Shown in pieces: positions 1 to 8,820 of a stretch of DNA of 64,000 nucleotides. Position 1 is the first letter of the stretch, and each line of letters opens with the position of its first letter. This stretch comes from Saccharopolyspora gloriosae (GTDB taxonomy: Bacteria; Actinomycetota; Actinomycetes; Mycobacteriales; Pseudonocardiaceae): positions 2,527,470 to 2,591,469 of the forward strand of contig NZ_CP059557.1 of assembly GCF_022828475.1 (NCBI RefSeq), read 5' to 3'. Both the position numbers and the translations under genes were made by a program. The notes under the pieces were generated by a model, which ran no database searches, was not told where the DNA came from, and worked only from the letters and a program-made list of their open reading frames with translations.

Positions 1-294
1 GGGCGGTTTTCACGCCGGTCGTCTCGCCATCGGCCTGCTGTCGGCGGGGTCGGAGTCGACGATCGCGACTTCACCGGACCTGATCGCGTCCGGCGATGAT
101 CGAGTCGATATTGGACTGTCGCGGCGCGACGGCCTGTGCGTCCTCAGGAGCCGGTCTCCCGTGTGGCTCGCCCGTCACGCGGATGCATGGCGCACCTGAC
201 CAGGATGATGCTCTCCTGGGGAAACCCTGGCGTGGGCTCGCCGTCCAGGCGAGATCCAGGCGGGCTTGGGCCGAGATGAAGGGGATGATCGCGC
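1..294. other. Unassigned left edge
   Basis: I see no convincing gene in the first 294 bases. A frame on the plus strand is open from the window edge to about 201 but has no motif I recognise; it could be the 3' end of a gene that begins outside the window. The sequence just before 295 supplies a purine-rich ribosome binding site for the next gene. Confidence 0.3.
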
Positions 295-735
295 GTGTTG
301 CTCAGCGGAGTGGACCACATCGCTTGTTTGACCCACGATCCCGCGCGGCTCGGGGACTTCTACGAGGCGGTGTTCGACGCCGAGGTCGGGCCGACCCGGT
401 CGCACGGGCAGGACGCGGAGGAAACGATGACGGTGCTGCGGATCGGACCGCACACCGAGCTCAACGTGTTCACCGTGCCCGGCAGCGACGAGGCCGATCG
501 CCAGACGCCCATGTGGCATCGGGGGCGCCTGGACCACTTCGGGTTGCACGCGTCGTCCTACGCGGCGTTCGCGACGATCCGCGAGCGACTGATCGCGCGG
601 GGAGCTTCCGACGGCACCGTCAACGATTTCGGGTCGGCTTACAGCATGTTCTTCCGCGACCCGGACGGTCTTGAGGGCGAGGTGCTGGTGCCCAAAGCGG
701 CCGACGGCACGCACCCGATCCCCGGAGCCCGCTGA
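295..735 (+). CDS. VOC (glyoxalase/bleomycin-resistance fold) protein
   Basis: This 146-residue protein has the length and pattern of a single vicinal-oxygen-chelate protein. The N-terminal strand carries VDHIACLTHDP, followed by LGDFYEAVF, and the second half has LDHFGLHA and a C-terminal FFRDPDGLEGEV strand that usually supplies the metal-binding Glu. These His and Glu positions suggest a divalent-metal-dependent lyase, dioxygenase or resistance protein; the substrate cannot be read from sequence. The GTG start follows an AAGGGG at a workable distance. It is followed 178 nt later by a deazaflavin nitroreductase-like gene on the same strand, so a small redox or detoxification unit is possible. 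Confidence 0.85.
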   Translation: MLLSGVDHIACLTHDPARLGDFYEAVFDAEVGPTRSHGQDAEETMTVLRIGPHTELNVFTVPGSDEADRQTPMWHRGRLDHFGLHASSYAAFATIRERLIARGASDGTVNDFGSAYSMFFRDPDGLEGEVLVPKAADGTHPIPGAR

Positions 736-913
736 CGGATCGGGCTCGCCGCCGACCCGACGAGGAGCACCGGCATCCTGCATCGTGGTCGGATGCAGTG
801 CGGTTCCCGGTCTTGCGGCGAAGGGGAGCCGTCCGGCCATGACCGGGACTCGGATCAGCGCCAGGGCGTCGATCGCCGGCACCCTGGCTTCACCGCTATC
901 AAGGAGTTGAACC

Positions 914-1327
914 GTGGCAGAGATAGCCGACTGGAACACCCGGATCATCAACGAGTTCCGCGCCAACGGCGGACGTGTCGGTGGGCAGTTCGACGGTGCG
1001 CCGATGGTGCTGGTGCATCACGTGGGTGCGAAGAGCGCAACGCAGCGGGTGAATCCGATGATGTACCAGAAGGTCGGCGATGCGTACGCCGTGTTCGCTT
1101 CGGCGGCGGGGGCGGACAAGAACCCGGACTGGTACCACAACCTGCTGGCTCATCCGGACACCGAGATCGAGGTCGGTACGGACACCGTCGCGGTGCGCGC
1201 CCGGGACCTTCCCGCTGAGGAGCGCGATCCGATCTGGGAGCGCCAGAAGCGGGACTACCCCGGTTTCGCCGGGTACGAGGCGAAAACGTCGCGTGTCATC
1301 CCCGTCGTTCTGCTGGAGCCCCGGTGA
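914..1327 (+). CDS. F420-dependent nitroreductase family (DDN-like) protein
   Basis: A 137-residue protein typical in length for the deazaflavin-dependent nitroreductase (DDN/FDOR-A) family. Characteristic pieces are an N-terminal NTRIINEFRANGG, the GAPMVLVHHVG strand, and the NPDWYHNLLAHPDTEIEVG block near residues 75-95. Family members use reduced cofactor F420 to reduce quinones, nitro compounds or coumarins; the exact substrate is unknown. The GTG start has an AAGGAG ribosome site 8 nt upstream. It lies in the same direction as the flanking VOC and SnoaL-like genes with short gaps, so co-transcription is plausible. Confidence 0.9.
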   Translation: MAEIADWNTRIINEFRANGGRVGGQFDGAPMVLVHHVGAKSATQRVNPMMYQKVGDAYAVFASAAGADKNPDWYHNLLAHPDTEIEVGTDTVAVRARDLPAEERDPIWERQKRDYPGFAGYEAKTSRVIPVVLLEPR

Positions 1328-1370
1328 CGGGCGCAGTTCGGCATCAGGGCTCGGCGGGAGGCTGAGTGCG

Positions 1371-1826
1371 GTGGTGGCCGTTCCGGAGCAGATCGCGGAC
1401 CGGTTCGCGGCAGCGTGGAATGAGCGCAATGCCGCCGATCTCGCCGCGTTGTTCGCCGACGACGCGGATTTCGTGAACGTCGTCGGCCTGTGGTGGGAGA
1501 ACCGGGAGAACATCCGCCGTGCGCACGACTACGGGTTGCGCACGTTCTTCCGCGACTCCGCCATGTCCATCCGCCGGACGAAGGTGCGGCGGTTGGGCGA
1601 GGGCCTGGCCGTTGTGCACGCCAGATGGCGGCTCACCGGACAGATCTCCACGAGCGGCGGCCAGGCCGATGTTCGCTGGGGCATCATCGTGTTCGTGGTG
1701 GAACGTCGAGGAACCGAATGGATCGCGGTGACGGCGCACAACACCGACATCGTCCCCGGCAGCGAGAGCATCGCCGCCGAAGGCGACGCGCGACGCGCCG
1801 TCTCCTATCGGAACTCCCGCCGGTGA
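1371..1826 (+). CDS. SnoaL-like / SgcJ-EcaC family protein (DUF4440 fold)
   Basis: The start is set at GTG 1371 because GGGAGG lies 9 nt upstream and the homologous region (QIADRFAAAWNERNAADLAALFADDADF) begins just after it; an upstream open extension looks non-coding. The roughly 151-residue product is a NTF2-like alpha+beta barrel of the SgcJ/EcaC type. Such proteins are found beside oxidoreductases and biosynthesis genes, and their biochemical role is mostly unassigned. It sits 43 nt after the deazaflavin reductase gene on the same strand and probably belongs to the same transcript. Confidence 0.8.
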   Translation: MVAVPEQIADRFAAAWNERNAADLAALFADDADFVNVVGLWWENRENIRRAHDYGLRTFFRDSAMSIRRTKVRRLGEGLAVVHARWRLTGQISTSGGQADVRWGIIVFVVERRGTEWIAVTAHNTDIVPGSESIAAEGDARRAVSYRNSRR

Positions 1827-1969
1827 CGGCCGCGGGACCGGTTGTTCTGCTTCAGGACGTTGTGGTCACTCGCCGCCCGAGCGGAGATCTCGGCCGGGGC
1901 GAACATCGATCAGCGATGCCGTTCCGTCAGGCCGGCGGTCGGTGGCGTCGGCCGGGTCGAGGATGCCGC

Positions 1970-2974
1970 TCATCGAGGACAGGTCCCGGCCTCCTCGATG
2001 AGGAGTCGGTAGGAGCGGAGTCGTTGTTCGTGGTCGTGGACGGGGGTGGTGATCATGAGTTCGGTGGTGCCGGTTCGTGTCGCGATGGTGCGGAGTTGCC
2101 GGATCACGGTGTCGGGTGAGCCGATGACGAGGCCGGGGGAGTAGGTGCCGAGTTCGGCGTCGTCGAGCGCGGCGAGCTCCGTGGCGGCGTGTTCCGGGCT
2201 GGGGAGTTGGATGCGGTGTCCGCGGTGTCGGCTGAGGGTTTTCATGCGGGTGGAACCGGCTAGCCATTCGGCGTCGGTGTCCGTGTCGGCGCAGATCACC
2301 GCCACGCTGACCAGCGTCGTAGGTTCCGGCAGGTGCGCGGAGGGTTGGAACGCGGCTCGGTAGCTCTGGGCGGTGTCCAGTGCCTTGTCCGGGTTGAGGT
2401 GGTAGGCGTTGGCGCAGGGCAGGCCGTGTTCGGCGGCGAGTCGTGCGCTGGCGCCGGACGAACCCAGCAGCCAGATGTCAGGTCTGTTGCCCGACGCCGG
2501 CACGGCCCGCACCTGCGGCGGTTCCGGTTCGGCCTCGAAGTGGTCGAGGAGTTCGGTGAGAGCGGCGGCGTGGGCCGAAGCCGTGGTGGCGTCGTGCGGT
2601 CGGCGGAGTGCTTCGGCGACGGAGGGTGCGCCGCCGGAGGCTCTGCCGATGCCGAGGTCGATGCGGCCGGGGTGCAGGGCGGTGAGCATTCCCCATCGTT
2701 CGGCGACCAGGAGCGGGGGGTGGTTGGGCAGCAGTGCACCGCCTGCGCCGACGCGCAGGCGTGCAGTGGCGGCCGCGATGGCTCCGGCGAGCACGGCGGG
2801 TTCGGCGCAGGCTACGCCTCGCATGCTGTGGTGCTCAGGTACCCAGTACCGGTGGTATCCGGTCGTGTCGGCGAGCCGGGCGAGGTCGAGGGTGTTGTGC
2901 AGCGCCTGCTTCGCTGAGGAGCCCGCGACGATGGGGGATGTGTCCAAAACGGACAACGTCAGAGTGCTCGGCAC
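1970..2974 (-). CDS. LLM-class flavin-dependent monooxygenase (MsnO8-like)
   Basis: The protein reads as a single-domain luciferase-like TIM barrel. It has an N-terminal LSVLDTSPI strand, then YWVPEHHSM, RVGAGGALLPNHPPL, HPGRIDLGIGRASGG and a C-terminal region ending in ELMITTPVHDHEQRLRSY. That motif set is typical of the MsnO8/alkanal-monooxygenase-like branch that uses reduced flavin. The start is set at GTG 2974 because GAGGAG lies about 10 nt upstream and homology begins immediately; a longer upstream extension to 3193 has no domain support. It is convergent with the short plus-strand operon ending at 1826. The substrate is unknown. Confidence 0.9.
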   Translation of the reverse strand: MPSTLTLSVLDTSPIVAGSSAKQALHNTLDLARLADTTGYHRYWVPEHHSMRGVACAEPAVLAGAIAAATARLRVGAGGALLPNHPPLLVAERWGMLTALHPGRIDLGIGRASGGAPSVAEALRRPHDATTASAHAAALTELLDHFEAEPEPPQVRAVPASGNRPDIWLLGSSGASARLAAEHGLPCANAYHLNPDKALDTAQSYRAAFQPSAHLPEPTTLVSVAVICADTDTDAEWLAGSTRMKTLSRHRGHRIQLPSPEHAATELAALDDAELGTYSPGLVIGSPDTVIRQLRTIATRTGTTELMITTPVHDHEQRLRSYRLLIEEAGTCPR

Positions 2975-3399
2975 GCACCGAATTCTCCTCGATGAACAGC
3001 CCTCCGGCGGCGCGGGCTCGCACTGATCGAAATCACCCACCGCGTGCAGCGGCGCCCGGCCCGGCTTCGCTATGCGCAGCACGTGCTGGAAGGCGGCGCC
3101 GCTGGGGGCAGGGCATGGATCCAGCGGGCCGCCGGTCCCGCGAGCAGCCTTCCCCGGCGTTGGGGTTTTTGGGTGATCATCAGCGCCGGACACCGGCCAG
3201 GCCGGTCAGTGAGCCCGCGTATGTCATGGTGACGAGCATTCAGGGGCAGGAATAGCGGCGTGGTCTCGTGCTCATCCCGGGCCGTCGCGAGGTTCGGGCA
3301 CTGCTCCGTTTCAGTGATCTTCCGTGGAACGAGGGTGCAGGCGGAAGCAGTGGCAAGTTAGCTTCTGCGCGGCATTAAAGACCGACTGGGGAGGAAAAA

Positions 3400-3666
3400 A
3401 TGAAGCGACGTTTAGGTTCAGTTATCGGTGTGGCCATCGCGGCGGCATCTATTCCGCTCGCCGCAGCGCTACCCGCGCAGGCGACCGCCGAGGATTGCAC
3501 AACCTACCTGGCGGGAGCCGGTTATATCGTCGGCCCCCAGGTGGAGAACAGCTGCAACCTAGGTGCAGGACCTTTCCCCAAGCCGGAGTTCTGCATTACG
3601 GGACTGCAGAGTCTGGACGTGGCGCCGAACCACGCGAGTGCGGCATGTGAACTCGCTAGGCGATAG
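3400..3666 (+). CDS. Small exported protein
   Basis: An 88-residue product with a textbook Sec signal: a basic start (MKRR), a hydrophobic stretch through about residue 24, and an AQA cleavage-type motif near residue 29. The mature part is about 60 residues with four cysteines that could form two disulfides. The start has GAGGAAAAA directly upstream. I do not recognise the family; similar cysteine-containing small secreted proteins are common and unassigned in actinomycetes. It is monocistronic, with about 280 nt of non-coding sequence after it. Confidence 0.7.
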   Translation: MKRRLGSVIGVAIAAASIPLAAALPAQATAEDCTTYLAGAGYIVGPQVENSCNLGAGPFPKPEFCITGLQSLDVAPNHASAACELARR

Positions 3667-3900
3667 CGGTATCTTTCAGTCGTGCCGCAGTCGATTCGGC
3701 TGCGGGGCACGACTGACGTCGGCTCAAGTTGACCGGCCTACCCTATTTCTCGGATATCGGTCTCGATGAAGACTTGGTGCTGTGGTTCTGATCGCGCGTT
3801 GCTTGTCATGCAAGATTTCGGTCTCGACAATGCCCGGGTAGAAGCAGCCGATTAAACGGTTTCGCGATCAACTCGCTGCCTCCTTTCCGGTGCCGGCGGG

Positions 3901-3938
3901 AACGGGGGCGTCGGGCGGTGCGGCCCGACGCCCCCGTT
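3901..3938 (-). terminator. Strong hairpin downstream of the aldo/keto reductase
   Basis: Positions 3901-3916 and 3923-3938 form a perfect 16-bp stem with a 6-nt loop. It sits 9 nt after the stop codon of the minus-strand aldo/keto reductase gene and is the expected intrinsic-type terminator for it. There is no clear U tract, as is common in actinomycetes. Confidence 0.8.
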
Positions 3939-3946
3939 GTTCCGGC

Positions 3947-4822
3947 TCAGGCTTCCGGAATCTCCCGTCCGAAGCTCTCCAACGTGATGTCCGCGGGTTC
4001 CGGGCCGCGGCGGACTCCCCGGTGAAGACCGTCGAGGGCGGCGAGTTCGGCGTCGGTGAGCGCGAAGTCGAACACGTCGAAGTTCTCCTCGATCCGCGCG
4101 GGCTTCACCGACTTCGGAATCGCCGACCGGCCCTGCTGGAGGTGCCAGCGCAACATCACCTGCGCGGGGCTCTTGCCGTGCGCAGAGGAGATACGGGTGA
4201 CGGTGGGGTCGTCCAGGACGCTGCCGCCCTGGCCTTCCTGGTAGAAGGTGATCCCGCCGATGGGTGACCACGCCTGCGACAGGATCTCGTGTTCGGTGTC
4301 GGCGGCGAGCACGTCGGGCTGCTTGAAGTACGGGTGCACCTCGATCTGGTTCACCGCGGGCACCACCGTGGTCTTGCCGAGCAGCTCGTCGAGGTGCTCG
4401 CGCATGAAGTTGCTGACCCCGATGGCGCGCACCTTGCCGTCGGCCTGCAACTGCTCGAGCGCGCGGTAGGCCTCGACGGTCAGGTCGAACCGGCTGGGCA
4501 GCGCTTGATGCAGGATGAGCAGGTCGATCCGGTCGACGCCGAGCTTGCCCGCGCTCTTGTCGAAGGCGTGCAAGGTGGTGTCGTAGCCGTAGTCGCTGAT
4601 CCAGATCTTGGTCTCGATGAAGACCTCGTCGCGGTCCAGGCCGGAGCGTCGGATTCCCTCGCCGACCTCGCGTTCGTTGCCGTAGGCGGCGGCGGTATCG
4701 ATGTGGCGGTACCCGGTGCGCAACGCGTGCTCGACCGCCTGCACGGTCTCCTCGGGCGGGGTCTGGAAGACGCCGAAGCCCAGTGCGGGCAGCTGGACTC
4801 CATTGTTCAAGGTCAGGTTCAT
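3947..4822 (-). CDS. Aldo/keto reductase (AKR5-like)
   Basis: A 291-residue NADPH-type aldo/keto reductase. The catalytic tetrad is visible: Asp and Tyr in HIDTAAAYGNE, Lys in FIETKIW, and His in LLILHQALP. The cofactor-side signatures VRAIGVSNF and AIPKSV are also present. The family reduces aldehydes and ketones, 2,5-diketo-gluconate-like compounds among them; the substrate is not defined. ATG 4822 is chosen because a GGAG lies 9 nt upstream and homology starts with MNLTLNNG; an ATG three codons earlier would leave no spacing to that site. It is followed by a strong terminator. A zinc alcohol dehydrogenase lies upstream on the same strand, 227 nt away. Confidence 0.93.
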   Translation of the reverse strand: MNLTLNNGVQLPALGFGVFQTPPEETVQAVEHALRTGYRHIDTAAAYGNEREVGEGIRRSGLDRDEVFIETKIWISDYGYDTTLHAFDKSAGKLGVDRIDLLILHQALPSRFDLTVEAYRALEQLQADGKVRAIGVSNFMREHLDELLGKTTVVPAVNQIEVHPYFKQPDVLAADTEHEILSQAWSPIGGITFYQEGQGGSVLDDPTVTRISSAHGKSPAQVMLRWHLQQGRSAIPKSVKPARIEENFDVFDFALTDAELAALDGLHRGVRRGPEPADITLESFGREIPEA

Positions 4823-5049
4823 CGTGATCATCTCCGCACTCGGGGTCATGTCGTGGAGGTCTGGTTCGTCCCCGTTTTGCGGCGCGGACGTCGGAGAACG
4901 TCCGCGCCGTTCGTCGCAGGTGTGCTCGGTCGAGCGACGGGTGTAAACCTCGAGCGGCATCGGCCGCGCTGATCCGGGGAATTCCCGGACTTGCACGCCG
5001 GGGTGAGTTCGCCGCTGTTGCCCGGCGTGCCCGGAGGACTCCGCCGCGA

Positions 5050-6084
5050 TCAGGGGGTGACGAGGACCTTCAGCGCTTCGCGGTCGGCCATCTCGCGGTA
5101 TCCGGTCGGCACCTGCTCCAGCTCTACGGTGCGGTCGAAGACCTTGCCCGGCTGGATCTTGCCGTCGAGGACGTCGGGCAGCAGTTCGTCGATGTAGGCG
5201 CGGGCCGGCGCGACGCCGCCGGTGAGGGTGATGTTGCGGAAGAAGGTGCCGAAGTCCATCGACACCTGTCCGTACTGGGGCGCCCCGACCCGGCTGACGG
5301 TGCCGCCGTCGCGGACGACGCCGAGCGCGGTGTCCACGGCCGGTTCGAGGCCGACGCATTCGAGGACGGTGTGGGTGCCGTCGCCGCCGGTGAGGTCGCG
5401 GACCTTCGCGATGCCCTCCTCGCCGCGCTCGGGCACGACGTCGGTGGCGCCGAACTCGCGGCCGAGGTCGGTGCGGGCGGTGTGGCGTCCCATCAGGATG
5501 ATGCGCTCAGCGCCGAGCCGCTTGGCGGCCAGCACCGCGGAGAGGCCGACGGCGCCGTCGCCGATGACGGTGACGGTGGTGCGCGGGTTCACTCCGGCGG
5601 TGACCGCGCAGTGGTGGCCGGTGGGGAAGACGTCGGAGAGCGTGAGCAGCGAGGGCAGCAGTGCGTCGTCCTCGCCGACGCCGAGCTTGACCAGTGTGCC
5701 CTGTGCTTGCGGGACGCGGACCGCCTCGCCCTGGCAGCCGTCCACGTCGCCTGCTCCCCAGGTGCCGCCGTGGCGGCAGGAGGTCTGCAGGCCTTCCCGG
5801 CAGAAGTCGCAGGTGTTGTCGGCCCAGACGAAGGGTGCGACGACCACGTCGCCCGCTTTGAGTCCGGAGACGTCCGTGCCGGTTTCCTCGACCACGCCGA
5901 GGAATTCGTGCCCGATCCGCTGTCCCTCTGCGGAGGCGGGCAACGAGCCGTACGGCCACAGGTCGCTGCCGCAGATGCAGGAGCGCAGGACTCGCACCAC
6001 CGCGTCGGTGGGCGCCTGCAGCTTGGGATCGGGGACGTCCTCGATCCGCACGTCCCCGGCACCGTGGATGATCGTCGCTCGCAT
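5050..6084 (-). CDS. Zinc-dependent alcohol dehydrogenase family protein
   Basis: A 344-residue medium-chain dehydrogenase. The N-terminal domain has the catalytic-zinc signature around GHEFLGVVEETG and a preceding CICGSDLW; the structural-zinc lobe keeps CDFC and a later Cys but has Asp where the first Cys usually sits, so structural zinc binding may be altered. The nucleotide fold is marked by VIGDGAVGLSAVLAAKRLG. ATG 6084 has GGAAGG upstream. The substrate is unknown. A decayed IclR-type regulator lies upstream on the same strand and may once have controlled it. Confidence 0.92.
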   Translation of the reverse strand: MRATIIHGAGDVRIEDVPDPKLQAPTDAVVRVLRSCICGSDLWPYGSLPASAEGQRIGHEFLGVVEETGTDVSGLKAGDVVVAPFVWADNTCDFCREGLQTSCRHGGTWGAGDVDGCQGEAVRVPQAQGTLVKLGVGEDDALLPSLLTLSDVFPTGHHCAVTAGVNPRTTVTVIGDGAVGLSAVLAAKRLGAERIILMGRHTARTDLGREFGATDVVPERGEEGIAKVRDLTGGDGTHTVLECVGLEPAVDTALGVVRDGGTVSRVGAPQYGQVSMDFGTFFRNITLTGGVAPARAYIDELLPDVLDGKIQPGKVFDRTVELEQVPTGYREMADREALKVLVTP

Positions 6085-6469
6085 GAATGACCTTCCGGAT
6101 GAGATGTGCTTTCCGCCGCGGCGCGGCTCCTGGTCCGAGGATGGGACCCGGAGCCGCACGCCGCATGCGGCACCACTCATGCAACGCCTCATCACGGGCG
6201 CGCGGGAGGACTTGCTGACACGGGTACTGGCGGAACCCCCCGGCCGTCCTCGGGTCCCGGGCCGGTTGCGCAAATCGTTCGAAAGACCCGCTGCGACTCC
6301 GGCGGCCGCGACGAAAGTGTGCCGATACGGCTCTGGCGTGCTAGTGGGTGAGTCGGCGGATTCGTGATCCGCTGAAGTCGGCCTCGGTCGGCATTCGTCC
6401 GCGAAGATGGGTTCGTTTGCTTCTGGCACGCCAACACCCGTCCACGGGTGTGCAGGCCGTGCTTTTCGG

Positions 6470-6950
6470 TCATCGCATCCAGTCGCGCACGTCCTCGATG
6501 ACGGTACGCATCGAGAATAAGTCCACAATGGACAAGCGATCGCCACCGCCGATCTCTCCGGGGTGGACCAGTCCTCCGCGAAGCGCGCGTGCCGGTTCTC
6601 GAGCGCCCGCTCGACGGCTTCGGCCGGTGTCCGGTCCGCCGACGGCAGCACCACCATCGCGGCTGCGGCGCAGCGCGTGGCGGGTCTCGGCGACCGCCAC
6701 GCACACCCGGTGCTCCCCTTCGGAGCGGAAGAAGCTCGCCGTCTCGCCGGTGGCGTCCCGCAGTTCCTTGAGCACGGGATTGACCACCGAGAGCACGTCG
6801 AGGTCCTTGCCTGCCGCGACGCCCCAGTAGGCCATGCGCACGCCGCTGCGGAACCGGTCCTCACCGCGATCCAGGAAACGCCGAGCACCGCCTCGGCCAA
6901 GCCCTGCTGCCAGGCCAGCAGCACCTCTGGGGGCGGTCGGTTCATGTCGC
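6470..6950 (-). pseudogene. Decayed IclR-family regulator remnant
   Basis: One minus-strand frame contains a stretch with the pattern of the IclR effector domain start (VLKELRDATGETASFF, then VAVAETRHALRR). The HTH domain and the rest of the effector domain cannot be read in one frame. The continuation (ERALENRHARFAEDW) is in another frame, and the amino-terminal part is not recognisable. I interpret this as a regulator with at least one frameshift. It lies about 390 nt upstream of the alcohol dehydrogenase gene. An alternative is that only a GAF-like fragment is present. Confidence 0.45.
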
Positions 6951-7313
6951 TGCACGTCCCGCTCTCGGAGAGCACCCACCACCTCGTCGACGCCGACGTG
7001 TTCACCGCGTTCCGTGCGCCCCGTGCGTCACAGGGGATTCGGTGAACCTGAGCAATTCGATTGCCCTGAGTGGCATGTAACACGATCGAGTTTGATCGGG
7101 TCAGCTGAGGGGTAGGCAAGATGTCAGTATCGGATTTAGGTCGTCGAATCGGGAGTCCACGTTCCGTTCTGTCCGCGCGCACCCGTAGCGTCGAGGGATC
7201 GGATCAGAAGAACGCTATGTCACCGAAAGTGATTACGAGGTTGACGATCGATCGCGTGCTTCTTCTTGCTCGCTTGCGCGTCCCGCTACTGAGCAATTCG
7301 GATCCATTGGACC

Positions 7314-7342
7314 GTCGGGACGGCGGGATTCGAACCGACGCC
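7314..7342 (-). other. tRNA-Pro 3'-end-like fragment (possible attachment-site scar)
   Basis: On the minus strand this reads as a T-arm and acceptor 3' strand: GGTTCGAATCCCGCC followed by GTCCCGAC, the usual end of actinobacterial tRNA-Pro. The 5' acceptor, D arm and a proper anticodon arm are not present upstream, and there is one mismatch in the T stem. Integrative elements commonly leave such tRNA 3' duplications. No integrase gene is seen in the window, so the element boundary is inferred only. Confidence 0.45.
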
Positions 7343-7589
7343 TCCCTGCGGTTCAGCGATCGGCGGCGATCGTGACATGTGTGGCACTCCGATCACACGG
7401 GTAGGCCGTGGTCGAGAGGATCGGCCGAACGGTGACCGTTCCGCGTGCGGCGAACTGACGGCTACCGCTGCGGGGAGCAGGCGATGGCTCGCTGACGCTT
7501 TCGTGCGCCGGCGGGGGCCCGCGGTACGGATCGGGACGGCCGGAAGGCCACGCGGTCGGTGTCTCGTACGGTCAGGAGTTTGATCGAGC

Positions 7590-8039
7590 ATGAACCATGA
7601 GGTGTTGGACCAACAGGTCAGAGAGCGCACCCGCGAGAAGATGAGCTTGGCCTCAACGATCGTCGGGTATCTGGACGAAGTGCGCGCAGCCGCGGAGGTG
7701 CTCGAAATACCGGTGTCGAACTCGAAAGCGGTCACCAGCGAGGCCCGCCTCGAAGTGGAACTGGATCACGCGCCCGACCTCCGGGTGGGGTGGACCCCGT
7801 ATCAGGGTTGGTATTACCGGACGGATCAGGACGACGTGTACTACCGGGTCGGAAGTGAGACCGATGCCGCTTCGCTGATGCCCGAAGCTTCGGCCGTGGC
7901 CGGGTGGCTGCAACTGCTGAGCACCGGCAACCGCGACGGACACGCGGACGCTCCGGAAGAGCTCGACCCCGAAGACCAAGCCTTGGTGGAACGCCTGGTG
8001 ACCTTCGGCGGGGGAGCGGACCCGCACTCGCCGGACTGA
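7590..8039 (+). CDS. Hypothetical protein, DUF6292-like
   Basis: A 149-residue acidic soluble protein. The central block LRVGWTPYQGWYYRT followed by DVYYRVG and a helix (PEASAVAGWLQLLS) resembles actinobacterial proteins grouped as DUF6292; this assignment is from memory of the pattern and is tentative. No catalytic motif or membrane segment is visible. The ATG is preceded by AGGAG at a rather long distance. It follows a roughly 560-nt gap that contains only the tRNA-like fragment. Confidence 0.6.
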   Translation: MNHEVLDQQVRERTREKMSLASTIVGYLDEVRAAAEVLEIPVSNSKAVTSEARLEVELDHAPDLRVGWTPYQGWYYRTDQDDVYYRVGSETDAASLMPEASAVAGWLQLLSTGNRDGHADAPEELDPEDQALVERLVTFGGGADPHSPD

Positions 8040-8226
8040 ACGTGACCGAAGCGGAGACGCGCCGCAGTGTCATCAAGGGCGAGTCCGAGGGGGCTGGTTC
8101 GAATGCGTTCCGAGCTTGATCGGCCACCTCTCTGCCGTGGGGCTCGGCCCCGAAGAGATGACGCCGATAGAGAACGACGTGAACCCGTCCCGCACGAACA
8201 TCGGTAACAGGAAAGGGTGCTCGTAC

Positions 8227-8550
8227 ATGGAAGACTCGACATCTGAGGTCAAAACCGAGCAAATCGCGATCTGGCGGAATTTGCTGGACGCCTTCGGGCA
8301 GCTGAGTTCAGCGTGGGACACCGCCGTCGAAGCCCAACGCCAGGCCCCGCAAGGCCAAGGACCCGGCGCAGGCACGCTCCCGGACGACTTGGTGGCGGCG
8401 TTCACGCTCGCGGCGACCCGGGGTTCAGAGGCGCTCACCGGCATCGCGGAAATGCTCGCCGCGCAATCCAGCAACGAAGAAATCGAGGCGACCGTCCAGG
8501 CGCAACGCGCGGCCAGCCAACACTGGGAGGCCGCCCGCGCCGACTCCTGA
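8227..8550 (+). CDS. Hypothetical small helical protein
   Basis: A 107-residue, mostly alpha-helical protein with many Ala, Glu and Gln and no membrane segment or signal peptide. ATG 8227 is chosen because AGGAAAGG lies about 10 nt upstream; the open frame extends further 5' but without coding character. I do not recognise a family. It follows the DUF6292-like gene by 187 nt in the same orientation and could be co-expressed. Confidence 0.55.
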   Translation: MEDSTSEVKTEQIAIWRNLLDAFGQLSSAWDTAVEAQRQAPQGQGPGAGTLPDDLVAAFTLAATRGSEALTGIAEMLAAQSSNEEIEATVQAQRAASQHWEAARADS

Positions 8551-8765
8551 GAAACTTCCGACGCCATTTGGACATCACGCGGCCTGCGCGAGCCGCGTGC
8601 GCCGGTCGGCGGCACGAGGACCACGATCCCGCTCCGGCATCCGGCGTTTCCTACCGGTCGCGATCGACGATGCTGCGGGTGGATGAGCCGCAGCACGATG
8701 TTCGCGGTGAGCCAGGGTGCGGATCTTCATGATCTCTCCGGAATCCCGTCCGCCTGCCGGGGTAG

Positions 8766-8780
8766 ATGACGTGGCGTCAT
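8766..8780. promoter_or_regulatory. Inverted repeat upstream of membrane-protein gene
   Basis: ATGACG-tgg-CGTCAT forms a 6-bp inverted repeat about 40 nt upstream of the SpoIIM-like gene. It could be an operator for an unknown dimeric regulator. It is short, so chance occurrence is possible. Confidence 0.3.
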
Positions 8781-8820
8781 GTCCTTCGGTGACGCCCCGC
8801 CCCTTCACACGCGACGGTCG

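Noticed and set aside
175-966. Long minus-strand frame opposite the VOC and nitroreductase genes
   Set aside because: Pro/Arg/Gly-rich with no family features; it is the antisense shadow of two supported plus-strand genes.
5050-7182. A 710-codon minus-strand frame reading as one protein
   Set aside because: Only the 344 residues from ATG 6084 match a family. The upstream part is out of frame relative to the IclR remnant and has no ribosome site near its start.
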